Source of the DNA: Pseudoduganella danionis
Lineage (GTDB): Bacteria > Pseudomonadota > Gammaproteobacteria > Burkholderiales > Burkholderiaceae_D
DNA: 64,000 nt
Reading direction: 5' to 3'
NCBI RefSeq assembly: GCF_009720775.1
Contig: NZ_WNKW01000001.1
Coordinates: forward strand, 1 to 64,000
This document shows, piece by piece, positions 1 through 10,107 of the stretch (the stretch's first letter is position 1; each line of letters starts with the position of its first letter). Made by a program: the position numbers and the translations under genes. The notes beneath the pieces are model-generated. The model was not told the DNA's origin. It searched no databases and saw only the letters and a program-made list of their open reading frames with translations.

Positions 1-44
1 GTACATTCACTATTACAATCACGACCGCATCAAACTCAAATTAA

Positions 45-81
45 AAGGGCTGAGTCCTGTGCAATATAGGACTCAGCCCTT
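45..81 (-). terminator. Rho-independent terminator of purB
   Basis: A perfect 14-bp inverted repeat (45-58 and 68-81, 9-nt loop) lies about 120 bp past the purB stop. Read on the minus strand, the stem is followed by TTTTAATTT, as expected for an intrinsic terminator. The rest of 1-199 shows no gene. Confidence 0.75.
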
Positions 82-199
82 GGCTGCCTAGCAAACTAAA
101 CCGTCCAACTATTTGGGGTCAGTTCAAACGGTGGTCGCGGGGGCTAGTGTATAGCAAGTTGTTGCCGGAATTGCTATTCGGCAGTTTTTACGGGGCAGA

Positions 200-1582
<1,383 letters not shown>

Positions 1583-1713
1583 CTAGAAGGCGGGAGTTAA
1601 TAAGAAGGCCAACAACGCGGAAATGCGAAAAACGTGATTTTACCATTGGCCGCCGCTCATCCCGCCGATCCGCCGATGTTATACTGAAGTCTGATCGACC
1701 ACTTTAAGCATTT

Positions 1714-2325
1714 ATGAAACTCATCGGTTCCCTCGCCAGTCCTTATGTGCGCAAAGTGCGCGTGGTGCTGGCAGAAAAAAAGCTGGATTACCAATTCGTG
1801 CTGGAAAATGTGTGGGCCGCCGACACGACCATCGATCAACTCAATCCGCTCGGTAAAGTGCCTAGCCTGATCATGGAAGATGGCGACGTCCTGATCGACT
1901 CGCGCGTGATGGTGGAATACCTCGATACGCTGACGCCAGTGTGCAAGCTGCTGCCGCCTAATGGCCGCGAACGGGCCGACATCAAGTGCTGGGAAGCGCT
2001 GGCCGATGGCGTGCTCGATGCTGCCATACTGGTGCGACTCGAACGTACCCAGCGTCCGCCCGAACTGCAGAGCGAGCAGTGGATAGAACGGCAGATGCGC
2101 AAAGTCCATCAGGGGCTGGAAGTGGTGGCGGCGCGGCTGGGCGAATCGCCTTATTGCGCCGGCATCCATTATTCGTTGGCGGACGTGGCGGTAGGGTGTA
2201 TGCTGGGCTGGCTCAGCTTCCGTTTCCCGGAAATCGACTGGCGTGGCAGCCATCCGAATCTGGCGCGTCTGTACGACAAGCTGTCCGAACGCCAGTCTTT
2301 CAAGGATACGATTCCGCAAGCCTGA
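1714..2325 (+). CDS. Glutathione S-transferase family protein (YibF-like)
   Basis: A 203-residue cytosolic GST-fold protein. Residues 1-75 form the thioredoxin-like domain, with the N-terminal SPYVRKVR glutathione-site segment and the cis-Pro region LGKVPSL; the remainder is the all-helical C-terminal domain (SLADVAVGCMLGW). Length and start match E. coli YibF-type GSTs. The substrate is unknown. A TATACT hexamer at 1680-1685 could be its -10 box. The stop codon is one base from the ATG of the following LacI-type gene, so the two may be co-transcribed, although no functional link is apparent. Confidence 0.88.
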   Translation: MKLIGSLASPYVRKVRVVLAEKKLDYQFVLENVWAADTTIDQLNPLGKVPSLIMEDGDVLIDSRVMVEYLDTLTPVCKLLPPNGRERADIKCWEALADGVLDAAILVRLERTQRPPELQSEQWIERQMRKVHQGLEVVAARLGESPYCAGIHYSLADVAVGCMLGWLSFRFPEIDWRGSHPNLARLYDKLSERQSFKDTIPQA

Positions 2326-2326
2326 G

Positions 2327-3379
2327 ATGAGTGCCAACACGCCACCGGAAGTGCCGAATACCCCGTCCCAACAGCGTCTGCAGATGGCCGACATTGCGCG
2401 GCTGGCGGGGGTATCCACTTCGACTGTGTCGCGGGCGCTGGCCGGCAGCAAGCTGGTCAACGAGGAAACCCGTACCCGCATCATGGAGCTGGCGCGTTCG
2501 CTCAAGTACACCATCAATATCGGCGCGCAGAACCTGCGCCTGAAACAGAACCGCACCATCGGTGTGGTGATTCCGTATGACTCGGCCACGCGCCAGCATT
2601 TGTCCGACCCCTTCTTCCTGTCCATGCTCGGTAGTCTGGCCGATGCGCTGACGGAGCAGGGCTTCGACATGCTGGTGTCGCGCGTCGATGCGGAAGAACT
2701 CGATGCCGCCGCGGCGCCGTTCGATACGGGCCGGGTGATAGGCATCGTGCTGATTGGCCAGTGGCGCCACCATGATCAGCTGAACCAGCTGGCCGCGCGC
2801 CATGTGCCCATCGTGGTGTGGGGCGCGCAGCTGCCGCAGCAGCTGTACTGCACCGTCGGCGGCGACAATGTCTCCGGCGGCGATCTGGCCGTCAGCCATC
2901 TGCTACAGCAGGGGCGCCAGCGCATCGCCTTCTTTGGCGATATCAACCTGCCCGAAGTGGGGCAGCGCTACGAAGGCTATTGCCAGGCGCTCCAGCGCGC
3001 CGGTCTGGCCATCGATCCGGCGCTGCAGGTATCGGTTGCCTTCCTGCCCGATAGCGGCCGCCAGGCCGTGCAGGAGTTACTGCGACGGGATGTGCGCTTC
3101 GACGCCATCTTTGCCGGTAGCGACTTGCTGGCCATGACGGCGATTAACACCCTGCGCACCCAGGGGCTGGAGGTGCCGCGCCAGATCGCGGTGGTGGGCT
3201 ACGACGATATCGAGCTGTCGACCTATTTCCATCCTCCCCTGTCGACTATCCGCCAGCCCATACGTGCGGCCGGGCGGGCACTGGTGGCTTCGCTGCTGGA
3301 GCTGATCGAAGGCCGTCCGGCGCCGTCGCTACAGTTGCCGACCCAGTTGATGGTGCGCGAGAGCAGCGCTAGTGTCTGA
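2327..3379 (+). CDS. LacI/GalR-family repressor of the sucrose locus
   Basis: A 350-residue DNA-binding regulator. A LacI-type helix-turn-helix lies at residues 20-41 (MADIARLAGVSTSTVSRAL), followed by the hinge helix and a periplasmic-binding-protein-like sensor domain (from about residue 75, TIGVVIP) typical of sugar-responsive repressors. The ATG at 2327, one base after the GST stop, is preferred over an upstream in-frame ATG at 2243 that would lie inside the GST gene and add 28 residues unlike the family. Two palindromes with the CG-centred symmetry of LacI-family operators lie directly downstream (3381-3400, 3510-3525). It therefore probably represses the receptor-enzyme-transporter operon and is released by sucrose or a product. 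It is the counterpart of Xanthomonas SuxR by context. Confidence 0.92.
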   Translation: MSANTPPEVPNTPSQQRLQMADIARLAGVSTSTVSRALAGSKLVNEETRTRIMELARSLKYTINIGAQNLRLKQNRTIGVVIPYDSATRQHLSDPFFLSMLGSLADALTEQGFDMLVSRVDAEELDAAAAPFDTGRVIGIVLIGQWRHHDQLNQLAARHVPIVVWGAQLPQQLYCTVGGDNVSGGDLAVSHLLQQGRQRIAFFGDINLPEVGQRYEGYCQALQRAGLAIDPALQVSVAFLPDSGRQAVQELLRRDVRFDAIFAGSDLLAMTAINTLRTQGLEVPRQIAVVGYDDIELSTYFHPPLSTIRQPIRAAGRALVASLLELIEGRPAPSLQLPTQLMVRESSASV

Positions 3380-3380
3380 T

Positions 3381-3400
3381 TTATGCAACCGATTGCATAA
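3381..3400. promoter_or_regulatory. Palindromic operator 1 for the LacI-type regulator
   Basis: TTATGCAA and TTGCATAA form a perfect 8-bp inverted repeat around CCGA. The site starts two bases after the stop of the LacI-type gene and about 215 bp before the receptor ATG. It shares the TGCAA-YCGA-TTGCAT core with the second site at 3510-3525. The central CG is typical of LacI/GalR operators. The regulator assignment is inferred from adjacency. Confidence 0.75.
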
Positions 3401-3498
3401 ATTTTCTGCTGCGGCGCAATAAAAAACTCCCTTTCTTTCGTCGTTAACCTAGGAATGATAAGGTTTTCCCTCTGACGGTCTAGCCCGGATTAACGTGT

Positions 3499-3528
3499 TG
3501 CATCGCATAATGCAATCGATTGCATAAA
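3499..3528 (+). promoter_or_regulatory. Palindromic operator 2 overlapping the probable sucrose-operon promoter
   Basis: ATGCAATCGATTGCAT (3510-3525) is a perfect 16-bp palindrome matching the core of operator 1, with centres about 127 bp apart, compatible with looping. It sits between a TTGCAT hexamer (3499-3504) and CATAAA (3523-3528), a plausible -35/-10 pair with an 18-bp spacer. A repressor bound here would block RNA polymerase. The promoter hexamers are weak and remain an inference; the palindrome is certain. Confidence 0.7.
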
Positions 3529-3613
3529 TTTTTGAATCAGCCCATAATGCCTCATCTGCTCAGCAAATGTGCAGAGCAAATTCGACCATCACAACAACGA
3601 TACTGGAGACAAA

Positions 3614-5905
3614 ATGGATACTCGCACTTTCAAACTGTGCGGCATTGCCGCCGCTGTTGCTACCGCAGTGCTGCACATGGCTGGCGCACATGCCGACGAA
3701 GCCGTTCCGGCCAACGATGGCCTGAACATGGAACGAGTGGTGGTGACGGGCAGCACCACCGGCTCGTCGAAAATGAAAACCAGTGTCTCCATCAGTACCG
3801 TGGAAGGGGACGTCATCAAGAACGGCGCGCCGCTGAGCGCCGCCGAAGTGCTGCGCTCCGTACCGGGCGTACGTTCCGAATCATCTGGCGGTGAAGGCAA
3901 TGCCAATATCACTGTGCGCGGTGTGCCGATTTCCGCCGGCGGTGCGCGCTATGTGCAGATGCAGGAAGATGGCCTGCCGGTGCTGCAATCGGGCGACTTC
4001 AATTTCATCACGCCCGATAGCTACATCAAGATCGACGGCACGCTGGATCACCTTGAAGTGGTACGCGGCGGCTCGGCCTCTACGCTGGCGACCAATGCCC
4101 CGGGCGGCATCATCAACTTCATCACCAAAACGGGTGAAGAGAAGGGCGGCCATATCGGTGTCAGCCGCGGCCTCGGTTACGATGAAACCCGGCTGGACTT
4201 CGATTACGGCGCCCCGATTTCGGACAAGACCCGCTTCTTCATCGGCGGTAGCTACCGTACCGGCGAAGGCGTGCGCAATACCGGCATGAAGACGGAAGAC
4301 GGCGGCCAGATTCGCGGCAATATCACCCATCAGCTGGACAATGGCTACATCCGCCTGTCGTTCAAACATCTGGACGACAAGGCGCCGACGGCACTGCCAG
4401 TGCCGGTGCAGGTCGTGAACAAGAAAATCCAGGAACTGCCGGGCATCGACCCGCGCAGCGTATCGTTCTACTCGCCATACTGGGTGCGCGATGTTGCGCT
4501 GGGCAAGAACAACACGCCAGTATCGACCAATGTCAACGACGGCCTGAAAGTGAAAAGCGATTCCATCGGTCTGGAAGGCTCGTTCGATCTGGGCGATGGC
4601 TGGAACCTGAGCGACAAATTCCGCACTTCCACCAACAGCGGCCGCTTTGCCGGCGTGTTCCCTGCCAATAACGGCACGGTAGGCACTTACACCTTTGCCA
4701 CCGGCCCGAACAAAGGCCAGACCTACAAGGGCCGTGCTATTTCGGCGGTGGTATTCAACACCTCGATCGACGATGCCGGCAATACCCTGAACGACACCAA
4801 GCTGGCCAAGACCTTTGCGCTGGCCGATGGCAGCAAGCTGACCACCACGGCCGGCCTGTACCTGTCGACGCAGAAGCTGGGCCTGACCTGGAACTTTAAC
4901 GAATACCTGCTGCAAGCGAGCGGCGACAAACCGGCCCTGCTGAAAACGGCCAGCACCACGCCCGGTCTGGTTGGCCCGGCATGGGGCGGCTGCTGCTCGC
5001 GCGCGGTGGACATGGAATACAAACTCACCTCGCCTTACCTGAACGTGGGCTATGAAGTGGGCGCACTGAATGTGGATGCCAGCGTACGTCAGGATCGCCA
5101 GACTGCAAGCGGCACGGCCAATATTGCCACCCTCAGCAATGGCAGCCAGCGCTACGAGGCTGCCACCATGCAAATGGTGGACTACAAGATGAACCACAAC
5201 TCCTATTCGGTGGGCGGTAACTACCGCATCACGAATAATCTGGCAGCGTTCGCCCGCGTCAGCGATGGCGTAGCCTTCAATGCCGACCGTATCCTGTTCG
5301 GTACGCCGCTCGATGGCAGCGCACCGATCAACATCAACACCGTCAAGCAGATCGAAGGTGGCGTGAAATGGCGCAGTGGCGGTGTCTCCACCTTCGTGAC
5401 CCTGTTCCAGGCCAAGACCGACGAGAGCAACTACGAAGCCACCACCCAGAAGAGCACTTCCAACAAGTACGACGCCAAGGGCGTGGAACTGGAAGGCGCT
5501 TACACCCAGGGCAGCTTCCGCGTCACCGGCGGCATGACCTACACCGATGCCAAGATCGTCGGCACGGCAGCAGCGGATGTGGCCAATATCGGCAACACGC
5601 CGCGCCGTCAGGCCAAGGTGGTGTACCAGATCATGCCTAGCTATGACTTCGGCGATGTCACGCTCGGCGCCAGCCTGATCGGCACCGGCAAGTCGTGGGG
5701 CGATGATGGACACACCATCGAGATGGACGGCTATCAGGTAGTGCATGCCTTCGTCAACTACCGTCTGTCGCCCAAGACCACGCTGTCGTTCAGCGTCAAC
5801 AACCTGTTTAACAAGATCGGCTACACCGAAGTTGAAGGCGACGGCCATGCGGCCCGCTCGATCAACGGCCGTGCTGCCAAAGTTGGCCTGACTTATGCCT
5901 TCTAA
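3614..5905 (+). CDS. TonB-dependent outer-membrane receptor, probably for sucrose
   Basis: A 763-residue outer-membrane transporter. It has a signal peptide ending near AGAHA-DEA (about residue 28), a TonB-box-like segment (MERVVVTG, about residues 40-47), then the plug domain (LSAAEVLRSVPGV, NITVRGVP, EVVRGGSASTL, GGIINFITKTG) and a 22-strand-type barrel ending in the canonical terminal Phe (GLTYAF). The ATG at 3614, with GGAGA nine bases upstream, is chosen over the in-frame ATG at 3569 because the longer version puts 15 polar residues before the signal peptide. Position between sucrose-type operators and a GH13 sucrose enzyme suggests it takes up sucrose, like Xanthomonas SuxA. Substrate specificity cannot be read from the sequence. 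Energy would come from a TonB-ExbB-ExbD complex. Confidence 0.92.
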   Translation: MDTRTFKLCGIAAAVATAVLHMAGAHADEAVPANDGLNMERVVVTGSTTGSSKMKTSVSISTVEGDVIKNGAPLSAAEVLRSVPGVRSESSGGEGNANITVRGVPISAGGARYVQMQEDGLPVLQSGDFNFITPDSYIKIDGTLDHLEVVRGGSASTLATNAPGGIINFITKTGEEKGGHIGVSRGLGYDETRLDFDYGAPISDKTRFFIGGSYRTGEGVRNTGMKTEDGGQIRGNITHQLDNGYIRLSFKHLDDKAPTALPVPVQVVNKKIQELPGIDPRSVSFYSPYWVRDVALGKNNTPVSTNVNDGLKVKSDSIGLEGSFDLGDGWNLSDKFRTSTNSGRFAGVFPANNGTVGTYTFATGPNKGQTYKGRAISAVVFNTSIDDAGNTLNDTKLAKTFALADGSKLTTTAGLYLSTQKLGLTWNFNEYLLQASGDKPALLKTASTTPGLVGPAWGGCCSRAVDMEYKLTSPYLNVGYEVGALNVDASVRQDRQTASGTANIATLSNGSQRYEAATMQMVDYKMNHNSYSVGGNYRITNNLAAFARVSDGVAFNADRILFGTPLDGSAPININTVKQIEGGVKWRSGGVSTFVTLFQAKTDESNYEATTQKSTSNKYDAKGVELEGAYTQGSFRVTGGMTYTDAKIVGTAAADVANIGNTPRRQAKVVYQIMPSYDFGDVTLGASLIGTGKSWGDDGHTIEMDGYQVVHAFVNYRLSPKTTLSFSVNNLFNKIGYTEVEGDGHAARSINGRAAKVGLTYAF

Positions 5906-7760
5906 TGTGATGACGGACCGCCTGCTGGCGGTTCTGCCGGAAACGCTGCGGCCGCAGGCGGCCCAGCGGCTGGCTGCAGCGGCTCCCACGCTGCACCGGC
6001 TGCTGGCCGGCCTGTACGGCGAGCGGGCCGATTTCGAGAGCTGGTATGGCGCACTGATGGCCAGTCTGGGTACGCTGTACGCAGCGCGCCCGGCTGCCCT
6101 GCAGGCGCTCGATGCGGAACGTGCAGCGCAGCCGGACTGGTTTCTTAGCCAGCAGATGCTGGGCTACTGCAGTTATGTGAATAATTTCGGCGGCACGCTG
6201 GCCGGCGTGCGCGAACAGATCCCGTATCTGCAGGAACTGGGCGTGCGCTATCTGCACCTGCTGCCTTTCCTGCGTGCGCGCGCAGGTGAAAACGACGGTG
6301 GTTTTGCCGTCACCAGTTTCGACGATGTGGAACCGGCGCTGGGTAATAACGCCGATCTGGAAGCACTGACCACGGCGCTGCGCGATGCCGGCATCAGCCT
6401 GTGTTCCGACTTCATACTCAACCACGTGGCCGACGACCATGTGTGGGCGCAGGCCGCCAAGGCCGGTGATGCACAGGCGCGGGCGATGTTCCACATCTTC
6501 TCCGAGCGCAGCCTGCCGGACCAGTACGAAGCCACGCTGGGGCAGGTGTTCCCGCAAGTGGCGCCGGGGAACTTCAGCCATGTGGAAGCTGCCGGTGGCT
6601 GGGTCTGGACCACCTTCTATCCCTACCAGTGGGACCTCAACTACGCCAACCCTGCCGTGTTTGCGGAAATGGCGCAGGCCTTGCTGCGGCTGGCCAATCG
6701 CGGCGTAGAAGTGTTCCGCCTCGATTCCACGGCCTTCCTGTGGAAGCGGCTGGGAACCAACAGCATGAACCAGCCGGAAGCACACCAGCTGCTGCAGGCA
6801 CTGCGCGCCATCGTCGACATCGTCGCACCGGGTGTGCTGCTGAAGGCCGAAGCCATCGTGCCGACGCGCGAACTGCCGGCCTATCTCGGTAGCGCTAACG
6901 CGGCCGAATGCCATATCGCCTATCACAGCAGCCTGATGGCGGCGGGCTGGGTGGGGCTGGCCGAACAGAATACCGCAGTGCTGTGCGCGGTGATCGCCAA
7001 TACGCCGCCCTTGCCGCCTGCGGCCACGTGGCTCAGCTATGTGCGCTGCCATGACGATATCGGCTGGAATGTGCTGCGTGCCGAAGCTGGTGCCGACAGC
7101 GTGGACAGCGCACAGCGGCTGGCACGGGTGGCGCGCTTCTTCAGCGGCGCCGAAGGCAGCTATGCACGCGGCGCCGCCTTCCAGAGCAGCGACCCGAATG
7201 CGGCCCATGGCAGCAATGGCATGGCCGCCGCGCTGACCGGTTTGCAGTCGGCACGGACGGAGCAGGAGCGCGAAATGGCCATGCGCCGCATGCTGCTGCT
7301 GCACGGTCTGGCCCTGAGCTTCGGCGCGCTGCCCGTGCTGTACATGGGCGACGAGCTGGCGATGGAAAATGACGAGAGCTATCTGCAGCGTCCGCAGCAT
7401 GCGATGGATAGCCGCTGGCTGCAGCGGCCCCGCTTCGACCGACAGCGCTGGCTGCAGCGGCACGATGGCGCCACGCCGGCGGGACGCATGTATCAGGCGC
7501 TGACGGCGCTGGTGCGGGCACGCCAGACCCATGCTGCACTGGCAGCCGACGCCCCGCGTAGCTTGCTGGACGATGCGCCGGCTGGCGTGCTGGCGCTGGC
7601 CCGCGGCGAGCGTTTCCGCGCCCTGATGAACTTCAGCGCCAGCGCGCAGCACTACACGCTGGCAGGAAGCTGGACTGACTGCCTGAGTGGCGCCATACTG
7701 GGCGGCACCATCACGCTGGCGCCGTATGCGCTGCACTGGCTGGAACGCGGAGAAGATTAA
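5895..7760 (+). CDS. Amylosucrase or sucrose hydrolase (GH13 subfamily 4)
   Basis: This roughly 621-residue alpha-amylase-family enzyme splits sucrose, either transferring glucose to a glucan (amylosucrase) or hydrolysing it (SuxB type). Visible catalytic residues, numbered from 5895, are nucleophile Asp277 in FRLDSTAFLW, acid/base Glu319 in LLKAEAIV, and the stabilising Asp in CHDDIGW (about 387). YVNNFGGTL and LHLLPFLRAR are also typical of amylosucrases. No signal peptide is seen, so it acts in the cytosol. The ATG at 5895 overlaps the receptor end by 11 bp; an ATG at 5910 is equally possible and neither has a clear ribosome site. The fructose released would go to the next gene's product. 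Confidence 0.93.
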   Translation: MPSNVMTDRLLAVLPETLRPQAAQRLAAAAPTLHRLLAGLYGERADFESWYGALMASLGTLYAARPAALQALDAERAAQPDWFLSQQMLGYCSYVNNFGGTLAGVREQIPYLQELGVRYLHLLPFLRARAGENDGGFAVTSFDDVEPALGNNADLEALTTALRDAGISLCSDFILNHVADDHVWAQAAKAGDAQARAMFHIFSERSLPDQYEATLGQVFPQVAPGNFSHVEAAGGWVWTTFYPYQWDLNYANPAVFAEMAQALLRLANRGVEVFRLDSTAFLWKRLGTNSMNQPEAHQLLQALRAIVDIVAPGVLLKAEAIVPTRELPAYLGSANAAECHIAYHSSLMAAGWVGLAEQNTAVLCAVIANTPPLPPAATWLSYVRCHDDIGWNVLRAEAGADSVDSAQRLARVARFFSGAEGSYARGAAFQSSDPNAAHGSNGMAAALTGLQSARTEQEREMAMRRMLLLHGLALSFGALPVLYMGDELAMENDESYLQRPQHAMDSRWLQRPRFDRQRWLQRHDGATPAGRMYQALTALVRARQTHAALAADAPRSLLDDAPAGVLALARGERFRALMNFSASAQHYTLAGSWTDCLSGAILGGTITLAPYALHWLERGED

Positions 7761-7762
7761 AC

Positions 7763-8704
7763 ATGAGTCTACAAACCATCGCCGTGTTCGGCGAAGCACT
7801 GGTCGATGATTTTCTCACCGAGCAGGTAGTCGGCGGTGCGCCCTTCAATGTGGCGCGTAATCTGGCCGCTTTCGGTGCGGCCACGCTGATGATCACCCGC
7901 GTAGGGCAGGATCAGAACGGGCTGCTGCTGCGTAGCGAGTTTTCCCGTTTCGGCATGAGCGAGGCCGGCCTGCAGAGCGATCCTGTCGCGCCGACGGGGC
8001 GGGTAGTGGTGGAGCGCAACGATGGCGGCCACCGCTTCATCATCCTGCCCGATCAGGCCTATGATTATGTGGAAGCTTCGGCGGCGCTGACGGCGCTCAG
8101 GCAGGCCGCGCCGGCCACCATCTATTTCGGCACCATGGCACAACGCCATCCGTGCTCGCGCGGCACCTTGCGCGCGCTGCTGGAAACCACGCCAGCCCAG
8201 CGCTATCTGGACCTGAATGTGCGCGAAGGGCAGGTGACGGAACGCTGCGCCTTCGAATCGCTGCATCTGGCCGATGTGCTGAAGGTGAACGAGGATGAAC
8301 TGAAAGACCTGTTCCGCTGGTACACCCATACCCAGCCCGGCACCAGCGCCATGGATAGCCGGGAGATGATAGACGCCTGCCTAAATCTGATGCGCACCTT
8401 CCGCCTGCAGGGCATGATCGTCACGCTGGGCGAGCGCGGTGCCATGCACTTCGGCAGCGACGGCGTGGTGACCACCAGCACACCGGTGGCCGCGCCGATG
8501 CAGATCGTCGATACGGTGGGCGCGGGCGATGCGTTTTCTTCGGTGTTCCTGTACGGGCAGATGCAGGGCTGGCCGCTGGCACTGACGCTGGACCGCGCCA
8601 ATGCCTTTGCCGGCGCCATCTGCGGCATTGCCGGCGCGGTGCCGGCCGATCTGGCCTTCTACAGGCCATGGCTGGCCGCGTGGCAGCAGGGAGTGCAGGC
8701 ATGA
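7763..8704 (+). CDS. Fructokinase (PfkB/ribokinase family)
   Basis: A 313-residue sugar kinase. The N-terminal VFGEALVDDF and GGAPFNVARNLAAFG segments form the substrate site, and the C-terminal signature DTVGAGDAFSS (about residue 250) holds the catalytic Asp and anion hole. It starts two bases after the amylosucrase stop and overlaps the transporter start by ATGA, so it belongs to the same operon. Context makes fructose, the second product of sucrose cleavage, the likely substrate; sequence alone gives only a PfkB carbohydrate kinase. Confidence 0.9.
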   Translation: MSLQTIAVFGEALVDDFLTEQVVGGAPFNVARNLAAFGAATLMITRVGQDQNGLLLRSEFSRFGMSEAGLQSDPVAPTGRVVVERNDGGHRFIILPDQAYDYVEASAALTALRQAAPATIYFGTMAQRHPCSRGTLRALLETTPAQRYLDLNVREGQVTERCAFESLHLADVLKVNEDELKDLFRWYTHTQPGTSAMDSREMIDACLNLMRTFRLQGMIVTLGERGAMHFGSDGVVTTSTPVAAPMQIVDTVGAGDAFSSVFLYGQMQGWPLALTLDRANAFAGAICGIAGAVPADLAFYRPWLAAWQQGVQA

Positions 8705-10041
8705 AGCCGCGCCTGTCGTTCTGGCAGATCATCAATATGAATATCGGTTTCTTCGGTATTCAGTTCAGCTTCGGGCTGCAGCAAAGCAGCATGAGTCCGA
8801 TCTACAAATATCTGGGCGCCGACGAAGCCAGCCTGCCGTATCTGTGGCTGGCCGGTCCCATGACGGGCCTGCTGGTCCAGCCCCTGATCGGCGCCATGAG
8901 TGACCGCACGGTCACGCGCTGGGGCCGCCGCACGCCTTACTTCCTGATCGGCGCCATCTTGTGCAGCCTCGGTCTGCTGGCCATGCCGTTCAGCCCTACG
9001 CTGTGGTTTGCCGCTAGCCTGCTGTGGATACTCGATGCAGCCAACAACGTCACGATGGAACCGTATCGCGCCTTCGTCAGCGACAAGCTCGATCCGTCCC
9101 AGCACTCGCTGGGCTTCCTGACCCAGAGTGCCTTCACGGGGCTGGGCCAGACGCTGGCCTATCTGACGCCTTCTCTGCTGGTGTGGGCCGGCATGAACAA
9201 GGATGCCGTCAACAGCCACCACATTCCCCACATCGTGATCGTGGCGTTTGTGATCGGGGCGATCTTCTCCATCAGCTCCATCCTGTGGACGCTGAAGACT
9301 ACGCCGGAACTGCCGCTCACGCCTGCCGAACTGGCGGCCATCCGCGCCCAGCCGGCCGGCTGGCGCCACACGCTGGCCGATGTAGCCAGCGCTATTCGCG
9401 AAATGCCGGACACCATGAAGCAGCTGGCGTGGGTCAAGCTGTTTCAGTGGTACGCCATGTTCTGCTACTGGCAGTACATCATGCTGTCGCTGGCGACCAC
9501 CATCTACGGCAGCACCGATCCCGCTTCCCAAGGCTTCCGCGATGCGGGGCTGCTGACCGGGCAGGTGGGCGCGTTCTACAACGCGGTGGCGTTTGTCGGT
9601 GCGCTGGCCATGGTGCCGTTCACGCGCCGCTATGGTCCGCAGCGCAGCCACAGCGTCTGTCTGGCGCTGGCCGGCGTGGGCATGCTGCTGATCCCGCAGA
9701 TCCACAATCCGCTGCTGTTGTTCATTCCCATGGTGGGCATAGGGCTGGCATGGGCCAGCATCATGGGCAACCCGTATGTGATGCTGGCGGGCTGCATCCC
9801 GCCCGAACGCACGGGGGTCTACATGGGCATCTTTAATATGTTCATTGTGATCCCCATGATCATCCAGATCTTCACGCTGCCGCTGTACTACCAGAGTCTG
9901 CTGGGCGGGAATCCGGAAAATGTGATCCGGCTGGCGGGGGCGCTGATGCTGTGCGGTGCGCTGGCCGTGCTGGCCGTCAAGGTCAAGTCGGCCGATAGCG
10001 CTGCGCCGGGGCAGCCGGCCATGGGGCGCGCTTCCCATTAG
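8701..10041 (+). CDS. MFS sugar transporter, probable sucrose importer
   Basis: A 446-residue inner-membrane protein with about 12 hydrophobic helices. The loop motif GAMSDRTVTRWGRRTPYF after helix 2 is typical of the GPH/SUT group of sugar:cation symporters. The ATG at 8701 overlaps the fructokinase stop (ATGA); an upstream ATG at 8668 lies inside the kinase and is rejected. It completes a path from outer-membrane receptor through importer to cytosolic cleavage and kinase, resembling Xanthomonas suxC. A strong terminator closes the operon about 30 bp downstream. Confidence 0.9.
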   Translation: MKPRLSFWQIINMNIGFFGIQFSFGLQQSSMSPIYKYLGADEASLPYLWLAGPMTGLLVQPLIGAMSDRTVTRWGRRTPYFLIGAILCSLGLLAMPFSPTLWFAASLLWILDAANNVTMEPYRAFVSDKLDPSQHSLGFLTQSAFTGLGQTLAYLTPSLLVWAGMNKDAVNSHHIPHIVIVAFVIGAIFSISSILWTLKTTPELPLTPAELAAIRAQPAGWRHTLADVASAIREMPDTMKQLAWVKLFQWYAMFCYWQYIMLSLATTIYGSTDPASQGFRDAGLLTGQVGAFYNAVAFVGALAMVPFTRRYGPQRSHSVCLALAGVGMLLIPQIHNPLLLFIPMVGIGLAWASIMGNPYVMLAGCIPPERTGVYMGIFNMFIVIPMIIQIFTLPLYYQSLLGGNPENVIRLAGALMLCGALAVLAVKVKSADSAAPGQPAMGRASH

Positions 10042-10072
10042 CTGGCGCTGCGGCGGATTGCGCCCTGAAAGT

Positions 10073-10107
10073 ACAACGGCCAGCTGTGCAAGCTGGCCGT
10101 TGTTGTT
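10073..10107 (+). terminator. Terminator of the sucrose operon
   Basis: A perfect 13-bp inverted repeat (10073-10085 and 10091-10103) with a 5-nt loop is followed on the plus strand by TGTTTTA. It lies between the MFS gene and the converging bfr gene, so the stem may serve both, but only the plus side has a T-run. Confidence 0.8.

Noticed and set aside
3881..5989. A 702-codon minus-strand open frame opposite the TonB-dependent receptor
   Set aside because: Antisense shadow of the receptor gene; no start context and no domains.
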